Assembly (NCBI RefSeq): GCF_900155685.1 | Contig: NZ_LT732548.1 | Location: 3,282,887-3,346,886 of the forward strand | Length of the DNA stretch: 64,000 nucleotides | DNA from: Paenibacillus bouchesdurhonensis | Lineage (GTDB): Bacteria; Bacillota; Bacilli; Paenibacillales; Paenibacillaceae | Reading direction: 5' to 3' | Shown here: piece by piece, positions 25,694 to 34,893 of the stretch | How the letters are laid out: each line of letters begins with the position of its first letter | How positions within the stretch are numbered: position 1 is the first letter of the stretch | Notes under the pieces: model-generated | Databases searched by the model: none | Told to the model about the DNA's origin: nothing | The model's input: only the letters and a program-made list of their open reading frames with translations | Made by a program: the position numbers and the translations under genes

Positions 25694-26230
25694 TCAAGGA
25701 TTGATAATGCGATCCAACATGCCCTCAAACACGTTTCTCATTTGCTCGGTGTATATCTTGTCCCTCATTCCGTTAGAGCCATAAACAAATACGGTTCTGC
25801 CGCGTGCGACAACGACTGCAGGCTGGTTCGTGGATTTCACGCGAATATTCCCTGTACCATAGATTTCGGCCAATTCCTGGATGCGCTTTTCTTCGGATGG
25901 GTAAACATATACCATGACGAAATGACGAGGATCACTGTTAATCAAGTAGCTATAGCTAATCGTTCCGTCCGCTGTCTCGGCGTAGGTTTCCTTCGTCAAG
26001 CGAATTCCCTGTTTGGCGCTTTCGCTTGTTAAGTCGTGAAGCAATGCTTTAATTAACGTTTTTCCTTGTGTGGATTGTCTTTGATTTCCTTTTTGGTACG
26101 TTCTCATCTGTACACGATCCAATTCTTCCTTAGCGATCCGATTAGAGCCGCTTCTGCAGCCTCCAATAACAACGATAAGACACAAAACAGCTATAATAAA
26201 TAGGCCAAGCCTAGCGTTCCGCCACTTCAT
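25694..26230 (-). CDS. Predicted lipoprotein of unknown function
   Basis: A 178-aa protein with an N-terminal signal (MKWRNARLGLFIIAVLCLI), ending at a lipobox-like VIGGC, so probably a membrane-anchored lipoprotein. The mature part contains a basic, Gln/Thr-rich linker and a region SDPRHFVMVYVYPSEEKR...AVVVARGRTVFVYGS that suggests a small alpha/beta domain. I do not recognise a family; the linker plus domain recalls some sporulation lipoproteins, but the evidence is thin. ATG at 26228-26230 follows AAGAAGGGA. Confidence 0.75.
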   Translation of the reverse strand: MKWRNARLGLFIIAVLCLIVVIGGCRSGSNRIAKEELDRVQMRTYQKGNQRQSTQGKTLIKALLHDLTSESAKQGIRLTKETYAETADGTISYSYLINSDPRHFVMVYVYPSEEKRIQELAEIYGTGNIRVKSTNQPAVVVARGRTVFVYGSNGMRDKIYTEQMRNVFEGMLDRIINP

Positions 26231-26342
26231 GGCAATCCCTTCTTTCTTCGGCATCATTAGCTTTAGAATTATGATTAGGTTGTCACAGGCAGGACGGTTT
26301 CATACGAACATATAGCTAGCTAAGAACTTATCCTATCTAAAA

Positions 26343-26378
26343 AAAGGGCAGCTGCTTCCTTAGAAGCAGCTGCCCTTT
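26343..26378 (-). terminator. Terminator after the acrylyl-CoA reductase-like gene
   Basis: Perfect 16-bp stem (AAAGGGCAGCTGCTTC and its complement) with a four-base loop; on the minus strand it runs into seven U residues. Confidence 0.9.
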
Positions 26379-26410
26379 ACTTAACGAAATGATGTTTATG
26401 CGATTTCCGA

Positions 26411-27418
26411 CTATTTATCCCTTCTAAGAGAAACAACCTGACGCCCAATGGCCTTGCCGTTTAGCACGATCGAAAGTGCTTCTTCCAACTGCTCCAGTTC
26501 ATAAACCTTTACGCCATCCTGGAGCACCTGTTCCGGCTTCCACTCGGAGCCAAGCCGCTTCCACAACTCAAGCCGTTCTGCCTGCGGACAATACACGGAA
26601 TCAATGCCAAGCAAATTCACGCCCCGCAAAATAAAGGGAAAAACCGAGGTTTCCACCGCTCCCCCGCCGGTCAGTCCGGATAATGCAACAGTTCCGCCGT
26701 ACTTCACCGTTTTTAAAATCTCTCCGGTACCTGCCCCGCCGACGGGATCGATAGCTGCCGCCCACTGACTCTTGCCAAGAGCTCCTTTAACGGAAGCAGA
26801 GGCCGCATCCCGAGAAATCACGGAGGAAGCTCCCCAGCGGATGAGGGCGGTCTCTGCCTCAGGCTTGCCCGTAGAAGCAACGACCTCAAAACCAAGCCTG
26901 CTCAAAATGTTTACCGCAATGCTTCCTACGCCGCCCGTCGCGCCCCTTACAAGGACAGGTCCATTCCCAGGCTGAACACCGCTTTGCAGCAGCCGCTCCA
27001 CCGACAAAGCGGCGGTGAAGCCTGCCGTACCGATCGCCATGCTCTCCTGATGCGTTAAGCCTTCAGGCAGTTTAACAAGCCATTCGGCAGGAACGCGAGC
27101 GAACTCCGCATACCCCCCGTCGTGAGAAACGCCTAAGCCGTAGCCGGTACACAGTACCTCGTCTCCAGCCTGGAACTCCGGGCTGCGAGAAGCTACCACT
27201 CTTCCGGCTAAGTCAATCCCAAGGATCAAGGGATAGCTGCTGACCACTTTTCCCTTTGGGGTACTGGCGAGACCATCCTTATAATTTACGCTTGAGTAGA
27301 ACACCTCAATTGTAACTTCATTGTCCGGCAGATCGGATAAGTTTAACATATCGATACCGCTTGAGAACCCTTCCTCTTCCAGATGTACGCGAAAAGCGCG
27401 AAATGCATTTTCTCCCAA
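26411..27418 (-). CDS. MDR-family oxidoreductase, YhdH/AcuI type (acrylyl-CoA reductase-like)
   Basis: A 335-aa zinc-free medium-chain dehydrogenase of the YhdH/AcuI group: SSVNYKDGLAS near the N-terminus, PLILGIDLAGRVV, VLCTGYGLGVSHDGGYAEF, cofactor-binding RGATGGVGSIAVNIL, and IDPVGGAGTGEILKTVKYGGTVALSG (written in part). The family reduces acrylyl-CoA to propionyl-CoA with NADPH; in many bacteria the physiological role is unclear. Start is a TTG with AAAGGGGG eight bases upstream. The gene lies downstream of the ferredoxin oxidoreductase operon on the same strand, 108 bases away. Confidence 0.88.
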   Translation of the reverse strand: MGENAFRAFRVHLEEEGFSSGIDMLNLSDLPDNEVTIEVFYSSVNYKDGLASTPKGKVVSSYPLILGIDLAGRVVASRSPEFQAGDEVLCTGYGLGVSHDGGYAEFARVPAEWLVKLPEGLTHQESMAIGTAGFTAALSVERLLQSGVQPGNGPVLVRGATGGVGSIAVNILSRLGFEVVASTGKPEAETALIRWGASSVISRDAASASVKGALGKSQWAAAIDPVGGAGTGEILKTVKYGGTVALSGLTGGGAVETSVFPFILRGVNLLGIDSVYCPQAERLELWKRLGSEWKPEQVLQDGVKVYELEQLEEALSIVLNGKAIGRQVVSLRRDK

Positions 27419-27526
27419 ATGGATAACCCCCTTTCATCAGCAGTAAAGCAATGATTAATAACAGCTCATGTATAGCTTAGCAGGCCATTAAAGAACCCAT
27501 TTCATTATATTTTTAAATGACTGCAC

Positions 27527-29833
27527 TTACAAAAACGGATGCTCGTGCTTGGCCAACAAGATTTGCCATCTCCGATTGACTTCCCGCTCAAACTCGGCGA
27601 GGGCCTCACTGTTCTCCGGCTTCGTCAGGTGACGGGTTTTGCCCATCGTCTTGAGCCAGTCAACGAGCGGTACCCGCTTGCCCTTCTCCTCCGGATTATA
27701 CGTAATCATCGTTTCGCCGCGCTCGACCTCATAAAGAGGGAAGAAGCAGGAACTTACCGCCGCATCTACGATATTCGTTCCTTCATCATCAGGGCTGATC
27801 CAGTTCAGCGGACAAGCTATTAATATTTTACCATAAACAAGTCCTTCATTCTGCGCGTACCATTGTGCTTTTGCCGCTTTCTTGACCAGATCCTGCGGAT
27901 AAGCCTCGCTGCCCGTGAACACATACGGAATGTTCGTCGCTGCCATAATTTGCGCCGTATCTTTATGATGGAATACCTTCCCCTTCTGTACCGAGCCGAT
28001 ATTCGAAGTTGAAGTACGATGTCCAAGCGGCGTCGAATAGGACAGTTGGGCACCCGTGTTCATATATCCTTCGTTGTCATATTCGATGATGATCATCCGA
28101 TGATTGCGCAGTGCAGCGCCGATCGCCGGGCCCATGCCGATATCCATCCCGCCATCGCCGGTTACCATAACGAAAGTGAAGTCATCTTGAAGTCCAAGAT
28201 GATCCAGCTCTCCGCGGCGTTTACGCTCCCAGAACATCTCCACTACGCCGGACAAGGTGGCTGCACCGTTTTGGAACAGGTTATGAATGTATGTGGCCTT
28301 ATGCGAAGAATAAGGGTATCCCGTCGTTACTACCATAGCGCAGCCAGTATGGAACAGAGCGACGATGTCGCCTTCAATTCCCTTGAAGAACAGCTCCAGT
28401 CCGGAGAAAATACCGCAACCTGGACATGCGCCATGACCTGGGGCAATCCGTTTAGGCTTCTTCGTTAAAGAGCGGAGCGGAGGTATGCGAACGCCAAGCT
28501 TGCCGGTTTCCTCATTTTGCGTTACCTTAATAAGTCCGGTCTTCAAATCCTCGAAACGCAGCGGATTCAGTACTCGCTTAGGCGCTTTCTCGGCGTCCCC
28601 TGGCGTATGGCCATAATAATCAAATGGTACTTCGACCTTCTGCTTATTTGCCGCTTCAATCGCCAGCGAGAATAAATGATGGCCATCCTCCGCATAAAAC
28701 TCCTTGCCGCCTAAGCCATAGACACGGCTAACAACCTGCGTCGTCTTATTGCCATACGTGAACAGGGCTGCTTTGATCTCATTCGTCATATTGCCGCCAT
28801 GCGCGCCGTAAGAGTCCGCGCGATCGCCCACCGTAACGGCCTTCACATTTTTAAGCACTTCAGCAATTTGCCGCTGCGGGAAAGGACGAATCATATTCGG
28901 AGCAATCGAGCCCGCTTTAATGCCTTGACTTCTCAAGTTGTCTACGACGTCTTTAATAATTTCCGAAGCAGAGTTCATTAAGAACACGGCAACCTCGGCA
29001 TCCTCCATCCGGTATAGATCGAGCATTTCATATTTTCTGCCTGTCAGCAGCTCATACTCCCCGGCAATTCGTTCAAACACTTTTTCTGCCCGGTACATGG
29101 CCTCGGACTGCTGATAACAGTTGTTGATATAATCAGGCTCATTCATATATGGGCCGACGGTAATCGGATTGTTGCGATCCAGTGTATGCGGAAATCCTGC
29201 TGGCGGCTGCTCGCCAACGAACTTTAATACATCCTCGCGGTTGGCGAACGTATGCACTCTTCGTTTCTGGTGCGAGGTGAAATAGCCGTCTGAAGCAACA
29301 AGCACTGGCAATCTGACCTCAGGATCCTCAGCCAGCTTGAGCGCCATGATGTTCATATCGTAAACCGACTGCGGATCACGGCACATTAATATCGGCCACC
29401 CCGTATTCAGCGCAAAATACAAGTCCGAATGGTCACCGTGAATATCCAGCGGACCGGAAACCGAACGGCATACCAAATTCATCACCATCGGAAAACGGGT
29501 TCCCGACTGAACCGGCATTTGCTCAAGCATGTACATGTATCCGTTCGCACTCGTAGCATTAAATACCCGCCCTCCGGCGGTAGAGGCCCCGTAGCAAATC
29601 CCCGCAGAACTATGCTCGCCATCGGAAGGGATTAACTTAATGTCATGCTGACCGTTCGCCTTCATTAAGTCGAGAAATTGAGCAACCTCTGTTGATGGGG
29701 AAATTGGAAAATACCCCATGATATGATAATTAATTTGATGGGCAGCGTATGCTGCCATTTCATTGCCTGACTCATATACTACGCGTTGCTCCACTTTAGC
29801 TGTGCCTTGCTCTTTTGCAATATCCATCGCCAT
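27527..29833 (-). CDS. 2-oxoacid (pyruvate):ferredoxin oxidoreductase, fused alpha-beta subunits
   Basis: A 768-aa protein joining two subunits that are usually separate. Residues 1 to about 430 form the alpha (PorA-like) part: MGYFPISPSTEVAQF, SDGEHSSAGICYGAS, ATSANGYMYMLEQMP. From about 460 comes the TPP-binding beta (PorB-like) part: PGHGACPGCGIFSG, GDGGMDIGMG and NEGYMNTGAQ. The enzyme decarboxylates a 2-oxoacid to acyl-CoA and reduces ferredoxin. The gamma and delta subunits are encoded as another fusion 66 bases upstream, making a complete enzyme from two polypeptides. Substrate is inferred as pyruvate from PorA likeness, not proven. AAAGGCGGAAG precedes the ATG. Confidence 0.88.
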   Translation of the reverse strand: MAMDIAKEQGTAKVEQRVVYESGNEMAAYAAHQINYHIMGYFPISPSTEVAQFLDLMKANGQHDIKLIPSDGEHSSAGICYGASTAGGRVFNATSANGYMYMLEQMPVQSGTRFPMVMNLVCRSVSGPLDIHGDHSDLYFALNTGWPILMCRDPQSVYDMNIMALKLAEDPEVRLPVLVASDGYFTSHQKRRVHTFANREDVLKFVGEQPPAGFPHTLDRNNPITVGPYMNEPDYINNCYQQSEAMYRAEKVFERIAGEYELLTGRKYEMLDLYRMEDAEVAVFLMNSASEIIKDVVDNLRSQGIKAGSIAPNMIRPFPQRQIAEVLKNVKAVTVGDRADSYGAHGGNMTNEIKAALFTYGNKTTQVVSRVYGLGGKEFYAEDGHHLFSLAIEAANKQKVEVPFDYYGHTPGDAEKAPKRVLNPLRFEDLKTGLIKVTQNEETGKLGVRIPPLRSLTKKPKRIAPGHGACPGCGIFSGLELFFKGIEGDIVALFHTGCAMVVTTGYPYSSHKATYIHNLFQNGAATLSGVVEMFWERKRRGELDHLGLQDDFTFVMVTGDGGMDIGMGPAIGAALRNHRMIIIEYDNEGYMNTGAQLSYSTPLGHRTSTSNIGSVQKGKVFHHKDTAQIMAATNIPYVFTGSEAYPQDLVKKAAKAQWYAQNEGLVYGKILIACPLNWISPDDEGTNIVDAAVSSCFFPLYEVERGETMITYNPEEKGKRVPLVDWLKTMGKTRHLTKPENSEALAEFEREVNRRWQILLAKHEHPFL

Positions 29834-29899
29834 AACGCTTCCGCCTTTCTAATTATTTATTGGACTACAACGTTAGCTTCTTCTGCCGACATTTCCCGC

Positions 29900-30907
29900 T
29901 TATTGCAGCGCTAAATCAAACAGATGCGGAACGCGATTGGCCTCCGCGTAACCGTCTTCCTCCCGCTCCCCGGACAATGCGTCCGTTGGGCAAGCATGGA
30001 TACACTTCAAACAGCCTTTGCAATACTGATAATCAATCCCCTGCAAGAACATCTGCAAACGGCCTTTCTTATCGGGCAGCTCCTCCCATACGAAGCAATT
30101 GTCAGGACAGACATTGTCGCATTGGGCACAATGAATGCATGCATCCGCTTTGAAATGCGGCATCATCCCTGAACGAGAAATACTCAGATCCTTCAAAATG
30201 CTGTTGCCAGGATTCGTCACAATCCCGCCAATCGGCTGAGTTTCGTACCCGAGAACTGGCGTGTCTGCGCGTGTAAACTCAGGCATGCTCATTCCTGCTG
30301 GCAGCGAGAAAGACTCGATGACTACTTCCTGATATCCCCGCTCAAACGTAGCCAGTGCAGGAGCGACCGATTGGGGATATTTTGTTTCCAAAGATTTTCG
30401 GATAACGTCCTTCATCGTTTGCGGCTCCAAGAAAGGACATAAGCGGAACATTGCGCCGAGCATCGCCATATTGACCCGATTCTTCTCTTCAAGAGCGATT
30501 CCGGTAGCATCGACGACGGCTATCGTTCCGCCAAGCAGCTTTAGCTGCTCCTTCAATTCGGCAGGTGTTTTACGTGAATTGACAAGCACGGTGCTGTCTT
30601 CATAAATACCGCTAATCACATTTACGGTCTTAGCAAGCGCTTCCTGAAAAATACCCACGATATGCGGCCGCTCTACAGGCGACGTATCCCGGATCGGTGT
30701 CTTGAGATCACAAAAACGAATATGCGCCTTCACGGGCGATCCCTTCTTCTCCGAACCGTACGAAGAGAAGCTAACTCCATTCAGTCCGGCTCCCTCTACG
30801 CCTGCTTCAGCCAGCATTTTCCCGGCTAGGTTCGCGCCAAGGCCGCCAATCGATTCCAGCCGAATTTCAAAAAATCCTAACTCGTTCACTTTTGGTAATT
30901 GGATCAT
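29900..30907 (-). CDS. 2-oxoacid (pyruvate):ferredoxin oxidoreductase, fused gamma-delta subunits
   Basis: A 335-aa protein. The N-terminal about 190 residues are a gamma (PorG-like) domain (IRLESIGGLGANLAGKMLAE, SSYGSEKKGSPVKAHIRF); the C-terminal part is a ferredoxin-type delta domain with two [4Fe-4S] motifs, CIHCAQCDNVCPDNC and CKGCLKCIHACP, which pass electrons from the TPP centre to ferredoxin. ATG at 30905-30907 with AAGGGAG upstream; the frame extends upstream without an SD. First gene of a two-gene operon with the alpha-beta fusion. Confidence 0.88.
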   Translation of the reverse strand: MIQLPKVNELGFFEIRLESIGGLGANLAGKMLAEAGVEGAGLNGVSFSSYGSEKKGSPVKAHIRFCDLKTPIRDTSPVERPHIVGIFQEALAKTVNVISGIYEDSTVLVNSRKTPAELKEQLKLLGGTIAVVDATGIALEEKNRVNMAMLGAMFRLCPFLEPQTMKDVIRKSLETKYPQSVAPALATFERGYQEVVIESFSLPAGMSMPEFTRADTPVLGYETQPIGGIVTNPGNSILKDLSISRSGMMPHFKADACIHCAQCDNVCPDNCFVWEELPDKKGRLQMFLQGIDYQYCKGCLKCIHACPTDALSGEREEDGYAEANRVPHLFDLALQ

Positions 30908-31128
30908 GCGTCTGGACTCCCTTCTTTCGCCTATGCGAGTTGATCGAAAAGACTTTAAAACGGTTATAAACCAATAAAAAATACCCTTCAACTTCGTCAT
31001 ATACTACCGAGTCAAAAAACCCTCGATTAATTTTTCAATTTATCATATGTAGAGTGTGACGGATGTAACAAATGTCATAAGGACAGTTTTGGAGCTGCTG
31101 TCGAATGAAGCAAGCAATGACGCTAAAA

Positions 31129-31145
31129 ATAGCGCTTTTTGCGCT
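31129..31145 (-). terminator. Possible terminator after pncB
   Basis: Short AGCGC / GCGCT stem with five-base loop; on the minus strand it runs into ATTTTTAG. The stem is short, so confidence is limited. Confidence 0.4.
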
Positions 31146-31215
31146 TTCCCGAGAAATAAAAAAGACCGTTCCCTCAGCCTAAGCTTAGAAACAGTCTCAA
31201 AATATACACATTCCA

Positions 31216-32670
31216 TTAATCCTCTTGGTGCCCCATATAATCTTCGATCAGCTTTTGCTTCAATTCCCAAGCCTCTTGACTCAGATTGACGCGGTAAATT
31301 TCAGGGTTCAGCTTCCGTAAATATTCCGGCCAGAACATTTGCAGCTGCTCCTTATGATATTTCCGAATGTCATTTAGGGAAGGCAGCTCGTAGACAAGTT
31401 CTCCGTCCGTATAAATTTGCTGCAGCATCGCTATGGACTTATAGTTTTTCACAGATTTTTTGAGGTAAGGATGAACCGGGTCAAACAGCCGTAGCTTACC
31501 ACCAGATCTTGCTTGCTGCTCATGAGGGAAACAAATATAATCGGCAATCGCTTTGCCGCTCTCCGCGTCGACGATTCGCAAAATATCTTTCTTGCCCGGC
31601 GTAGTTACTTTCTCCGGATTGCCGGATATTTTGATCGTCGGCTCCATTTTCCCGTCCCGTTCCCGTTCAACCAGCTTGTACACCCCGCCTAAGGCCGGCT
31701 GATCCGCTGCCGTTATTAACTGAGTCCCCACTCCCCAAATATCGATCTTCGCCCCCTGAGCCTTAAGGTTAAAAATCGTATTCTCATCAAGGTCATTCGA
31801 CGCTACGATTTTGACATAAGGAAGGCCGGCATCGTCCAGCATCTTCCGGGCCTGGATCGATAGATAGGCAAGGTCGCCGCTATCTAAACGGATACTGCTG
31901 AGCTGCTTGCCCTTAGTCTCCAGCTGTTTGGCCGTTTTAATCGCATTCGGGACACCGCTGCTAAGCGTATCGAAGGTATCTACGAGCAGGGATACTTGAT
32001 CCGGCAGAGCCTTAGCAAAAAGCTCAAATGCCTCCAGTTCCGAGTCAAAGCTCTGTACCCAGGAGTGCGCATGCGTTCCTTTCGTCGGTATGCCGAAGAT
32101 TTCTCCGGCAAGCAAGTTCGATGTCGCATCAAAGCCTGACAAATAGGCAGCACGTGCGCCCCAGATCGCCGCATCCGCCTCCTGCGCACGGCGTGAGCCG
32201 AATTCAAGCAGCACCTCGTTCTCGGCTACTCTTTTAATACGGGATGCTTTAGTGGCGATCAAGGTCTGAAAATTCATAAAATTAAGCAATGCCGTCTCAA
32301 TAAGCTGAGCTTCCATAATCGTTCCGTCTACACGAACCAACGGCTCATTTGGAAATACCAAAGTCCCCTCCGGGACGGCATGTAGATTGCCCTTGAATCG
32401 GAAGCTCCGCAGCAGCTCCAAAAAAGCAGGATCATAATTCTCTTCCTGTCTGCCTAGAAACTCGATATCGCTATCCGTAAAGCGCAAATGGGATATGTAC
32501 TGCACAATTCGCTCCAAACCTGCGAACACAGCATAGCCATTGCCAAAGGGCAGCTTGCGGAAATAAGCCTCGAACACAGCCTTGCGCTCATGTGTGCCGT
32601 TTACCCAATGCGCATAAATCATATTGATCTGATATTTATCCGTATGTAGCGCCAAACTCTCGCTTTGCAT
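31216..32670 (-). CDS. pncB: Nicotinate phosphoribosyltransferase
   Basis: A 484-aa type II NAPRTase that converts nicotinate and PRPP to nicotinate mononucleotide in the Preiss-Handler salvage route. Visible: TDKYQINMIYAHW and PFGNGYAVFAGLERIV at the N-terminus, EFGSRRAQ, LAGEIFGIPTKGTHAHSWVQ (read in two parts), VDTFDT and IRLDSGDLAYLS (phosphoribosyl-binding). Length and order are typical. It lies 56 bases downstream of pncA in the same direction, so the two salvage enzymes are likely co-transcribed. Confidence 0.96.
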   Translation of the reverse strand: MQSESLALHTDKYQINMIYAHWVNGTHERKAVFEAYFRKLPFGNGYAVFAGLERIVQYISHLRFTDSDIEFLGRQEENYDPAFLELLRSFRFKGNLHAVPEGTLVFPNEPLVRVDGTIMEAQLIETALLNFMNFQTLIATKASRIKRVAENEVLLEFGSRRAQEADAAIWGARAAYLSGFDATSNLLAGEIFGIPTKGTHAHSWVQSFDSELEAFELFAKALPDQVSLLVDTFDTLSSGVPNAIKTAKQLETKGKQLSSIRLDSGDLAYLSIQARKMLDDAGLPYVKIVASNDLDENTIFNLKAQGAKIDIWGVGTQLITAADQPALGGVYKLVERERDGKMEPTIKISGNPEKVTTPGKKDILRIVDAESGKAIADYICFPHEQQARSGGKLRLFDPVHPYLKKSVKNYKSIAMLQQIYTDGELVYELPSLNDIRKYHKEQLQMFWPEYLRKLNPEIYRVNLSQEAWELKQKLIEDYMGHQED

Positions 32671-32726
32671 TTATCTTTCATCCTCTCTGGTGTCACAACT
32701 GTACAAATGCACAGCTTTACTGCAGT

Positions 32727-33269
32727 TTATCGGCTGTTTGTAACATTTGCACCCAAAGTAGCGCGGAAATGTCCGAGTGCCCATGCATGGCCTTCCGGAT
32801 TGAAGCTGGCAACACCATCCTCGTAAATGGTAATGCTATAACCTTTATTATAGGCATCCACGGCTGTATGCAATACACAAATATCCGTACAAACGCCGAC
32901 GATCGCTATTTCTTGAATTCCACGTTCACGTAATTTCTGCTCAAGATTCGTTCCGCAAAAAGCACTGTATCTCGTCTTGTCCATCCAATAGATTTGTTCC
33001 CGATGCTGTTCATATACTTCCGCTAATTTACCGTATAATTCTCGTCCTTCTGTACCGCGAATATTATGAGGTGGGAACAGCTTGGATTCCGGGTGCAGTG
33101 TATCCCCCTCTTCGTGCAAATCCACCGCCATAACGACATAGTCGCCGTCCTGCACATATTGCTCCGTGATTCGGCAAATGGCCTCTTCAAGCAGGATCGC
33201 CGGCTCGCCTACAGGCAGCTTTCCGTCTACAAAATCCTTCGTATAATCAACAACAAGCAATGCTTTCAC
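32727..33269 (-). CDS. pncA: Nicotinamidase
   Basis: A 180-aa cysteine hydrolase that deamidates nicotinamide to nicotinate, the substrate of PncB downstream. Catalytic triad visible: Asp in VVDYTKDF (residue 8), Lys in MDKTRYSAFCGT, and Cys in GVCTDICVLHTA. Metal-site residues of the DLHEEG type replace the usual DxHxxxH pattern in part. Start is GTG with GGGTGA upstream. Forms a unit with pncB; a NUDIX protein likely to regulate NAD genes lies just upstream on the same strand. Confidence 0.93.
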   Translation of the reverse strand: MKALLVVDYTKDFVDGKLPVGEPAILLEEAICRITEQYVQDGDYVVMAVDLHEEGDTLHPESKLFPPHNIRGTEGRELYGKLAEVYEQHREQIYWMDKTRYSAFCGTNLEQKLRERGIQEIAIVGVCTDICVLHTAVDAYNKGYSITIYEDGVASFNPEGHAWALGHFRATLGANVTNSR

Positions 33270-33408
33270 CTAGCTTCACCCAGCCCTTCTTCTTTAATAA
33301 TAAAGCGACTATGAACATGGAATGAACAATGAACGGCAGCCTGACTGACAATTATCACTTTAATAAAAAGCTTGAATGCATCGTTGTTTGGTATTCAGAA
33401 AATTTGGA

Positions 33409-34197
33409 TTACGTATAAATGGACAGTCTAGGTGTGTAATCCGTAAAACGATAAAGCTGAGCCGGTCGCTGCGAATACTGATTGGACAGCATAGGGACGC
33501 CATTTTCATCATGTACTTCTTCCAAAATTCCTTGTCTGCTACGGGTAGACGTTATTTTACGAATAAAATTCAGCTCGGCAAAATCCGGTACTACAGTTTG
33601 AATGACCTGATACAGCTCGCCAAGCGTGAAGTGGGGCGGTAAAAACTGCTTCGCAATCGTAGTATGAAGCATTTGCTGCTGAATCCTTTTATAAGCATCC
33701 TCTAAAATTTCCCGATGATCAAACGCCAAATGTAAATCCTCCAGCGCTTCCTTCACCGTAAACAATCCGACTTCCTGGGCATCATCAGCGGACTGGCGCT
33801 TCTCCAGCACCCATTCCTCCACAAGCGCGAAGAAGGCATGAGAGATAATCCATCCGCGCGGGTCGCGTCCCGGCTTGCTGTACACACCGAGGTATTCCAG
33901 ATGGTGACCATCTACTCCCGTCTCCTCCTTCAACTCCCTGCGTGCTGTCTCATATAAGGATTCGTCCTCTTGAGAAAAGCCCCCCGGAAGCGCCCAAGCA
34001 CCGGCAAACGGCCAGCTTCTGCGGCGAATCAGCATCACCTTCAAATCGAACCTGGGAAGTGACTTCGTGGCTGCTTTCCGCTCCTGCTTGGCTAGTGTAA
34101 ACATGACTATATCTGCAGGAATTCCGTCCGGTGTTCGGTATTTCTTAGCATCGTATCGGTGCTGTCCCTGATCCTGTTCTTGTTCCATACTCATCAT
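33409..34197 (-). CDS. NUDIX-domain protein, probable NrtR-type regulator of NAD metabolism
   Basis: A 262-aa protein with an N-terminal NUDIX domain (intact Nudix box, about residues 75-97: GFSQEDE, then ETARRELKEETGV) and a C-terminal winged-helix-like region (about residues 165-262: FTLGELYQVIQTVVPDF, ELNFIRKITSTRS). This domain order is that of NrtR, which binds ADP-ribose through the NUDIX fold and represses NAD salvage genes. Position next to pncA-pncB supports this. A 21-bp perfect palindrome (34227-34247) lies in its own upstream region. As the Nudix box is intact, hydrolase activity is also possible. ATG at 34195-34197 with GTGGTGAT upstream. Confidence 0.82.
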   Translation of the reverse strand: MMSMEQEQDQGQHRYDAKKYRTPDGIPADIVMFTLAKQERKAATKSLPRFDLKVMLIRRRSWPFAGAWALPGGFSQEDESLYETARRELKEETGVDGHHLEYLGVYSKPGRDPRGWIISHAFFALVEEWVLEKRQSADDAQEVGLFTVKEALEDLHLAFDHREILEDAYKRIQQQMLHTTIAKQFLPPHFTLGELYQVIQTVVPDFAELNFIRKITSTRSRQGILEEVHDENGVPMLSNQYSQRPAQLYRFTDYTPRLSIYT

Positions 34198-34226
34198 GAA
34201 TCACCACATTAATCATATGATAACGC

Positions 34227-34247
34227 TGCACAGTGGATTACTGTGCA
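34227..34247. promoter_or_regulatory. 21-bp perfect palindrome upstream of the NUDIX regulator gene (candidate operator)
   Basis: TGCACAGT, five bases GGATT, ACTGTGCA: eight-base arms without mismatch, 29 bases upstream of the start. The length equals the 21-bp sites reported for NrtR proteins, though the sequence differs from the motifs I remember. Confidence 0.55.
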
Positions 34248-34303
34248 ACATTCCCTAGTATATCCATTATAACGTACTAGCCCTGATGCGCAGCAGAATT
34301 CCC

Positions 34304-34699
34304 CTAAACTTTCGGCAGGCGGAATGTTGCTGTTGAGATGCATCCCAGTGTACCCTCGCTATTACGTACCTCCGCACGCAATGTCATCGTACGGAATGTC
34401 TCATGCTGCGGATAAGCTGTCACGATCAACTCGCCCTTGGACATCGGGCTAAGAAAGTTCACGTTCAAATGGGTCGTCACGCCTTCCCGTCCGCCCTTCG
34501 TGGCCATAACGAGCGTTCCCATGGCCTGATCCATCATCGAGGACAATACCCCTCCATGGACAATGCCCATCGAGTTAAGATGCGATTCCGTAGCAGTGAG
34601 GCCAATTTCCACACGCTGACTGTCTGCCGATAACAGCCGGAGGCCAAGCAGTCCCCAAAATGATTTCTCGCTGCGGGACAGAATATCCGTCCAATTCAT
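34304..34699 (-). CDS. PaaI-family hotdog thioesterase
   Basis: A 131-aa single-hotdog-domain protein: ESHLNSMGIVHGGVLSSMMDQAMG carries the HGG...D signature (Asp catalytic in this family), followed by TTHLNVNFLSPM. Enzymes of this type hydrolyse acyl-CoA esters, often phenylacetyl or other aryl-CoAs; the substrate here is unknown. GGGGGAAC precedes the ATG. Stands alone between ricA and the NUDIX gene. Confidence 0.88.
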   Translation of the reverse strand: MNWTDILSRSEKSFWGLLGLRLLSADSQRVEIGLTATESHLNSMGIVHGGVLSSMMDQAMGTLVMATKGGREGVTTHLNVNFLSPMSKGELIVTAYPQHETFRTMTLRAEVRNSEGTLGCISTATFRLPKV

Positions 34700-34847
34700 T
34701 ATCGTTCCCCCTATTCTGTACGGGCGATTCAGTGCAACCCTTCTAGATGTATTATTTCTAAGATGCCATCATTCTAACAATCGTTCATGCAAATACTTCA
34801 CACTATTGACTAGCTTGAAAATTTGCAGCTTCTTTTATATTATCGTC

Positions 34848-34879
34848 AAAAAAAAGGTGCGAAGGGTAAGCCTCCGCAC
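34848..34879 (-). terminator. Terminator after ricA
   Basis: On the minus strand GTGCGGAGG pairs with CCCTTCGCAC around CTTA and is followed by eight U residues. Confidence 0.85.
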
Positions 34880-34893
34880 AGATTAATGACCAC

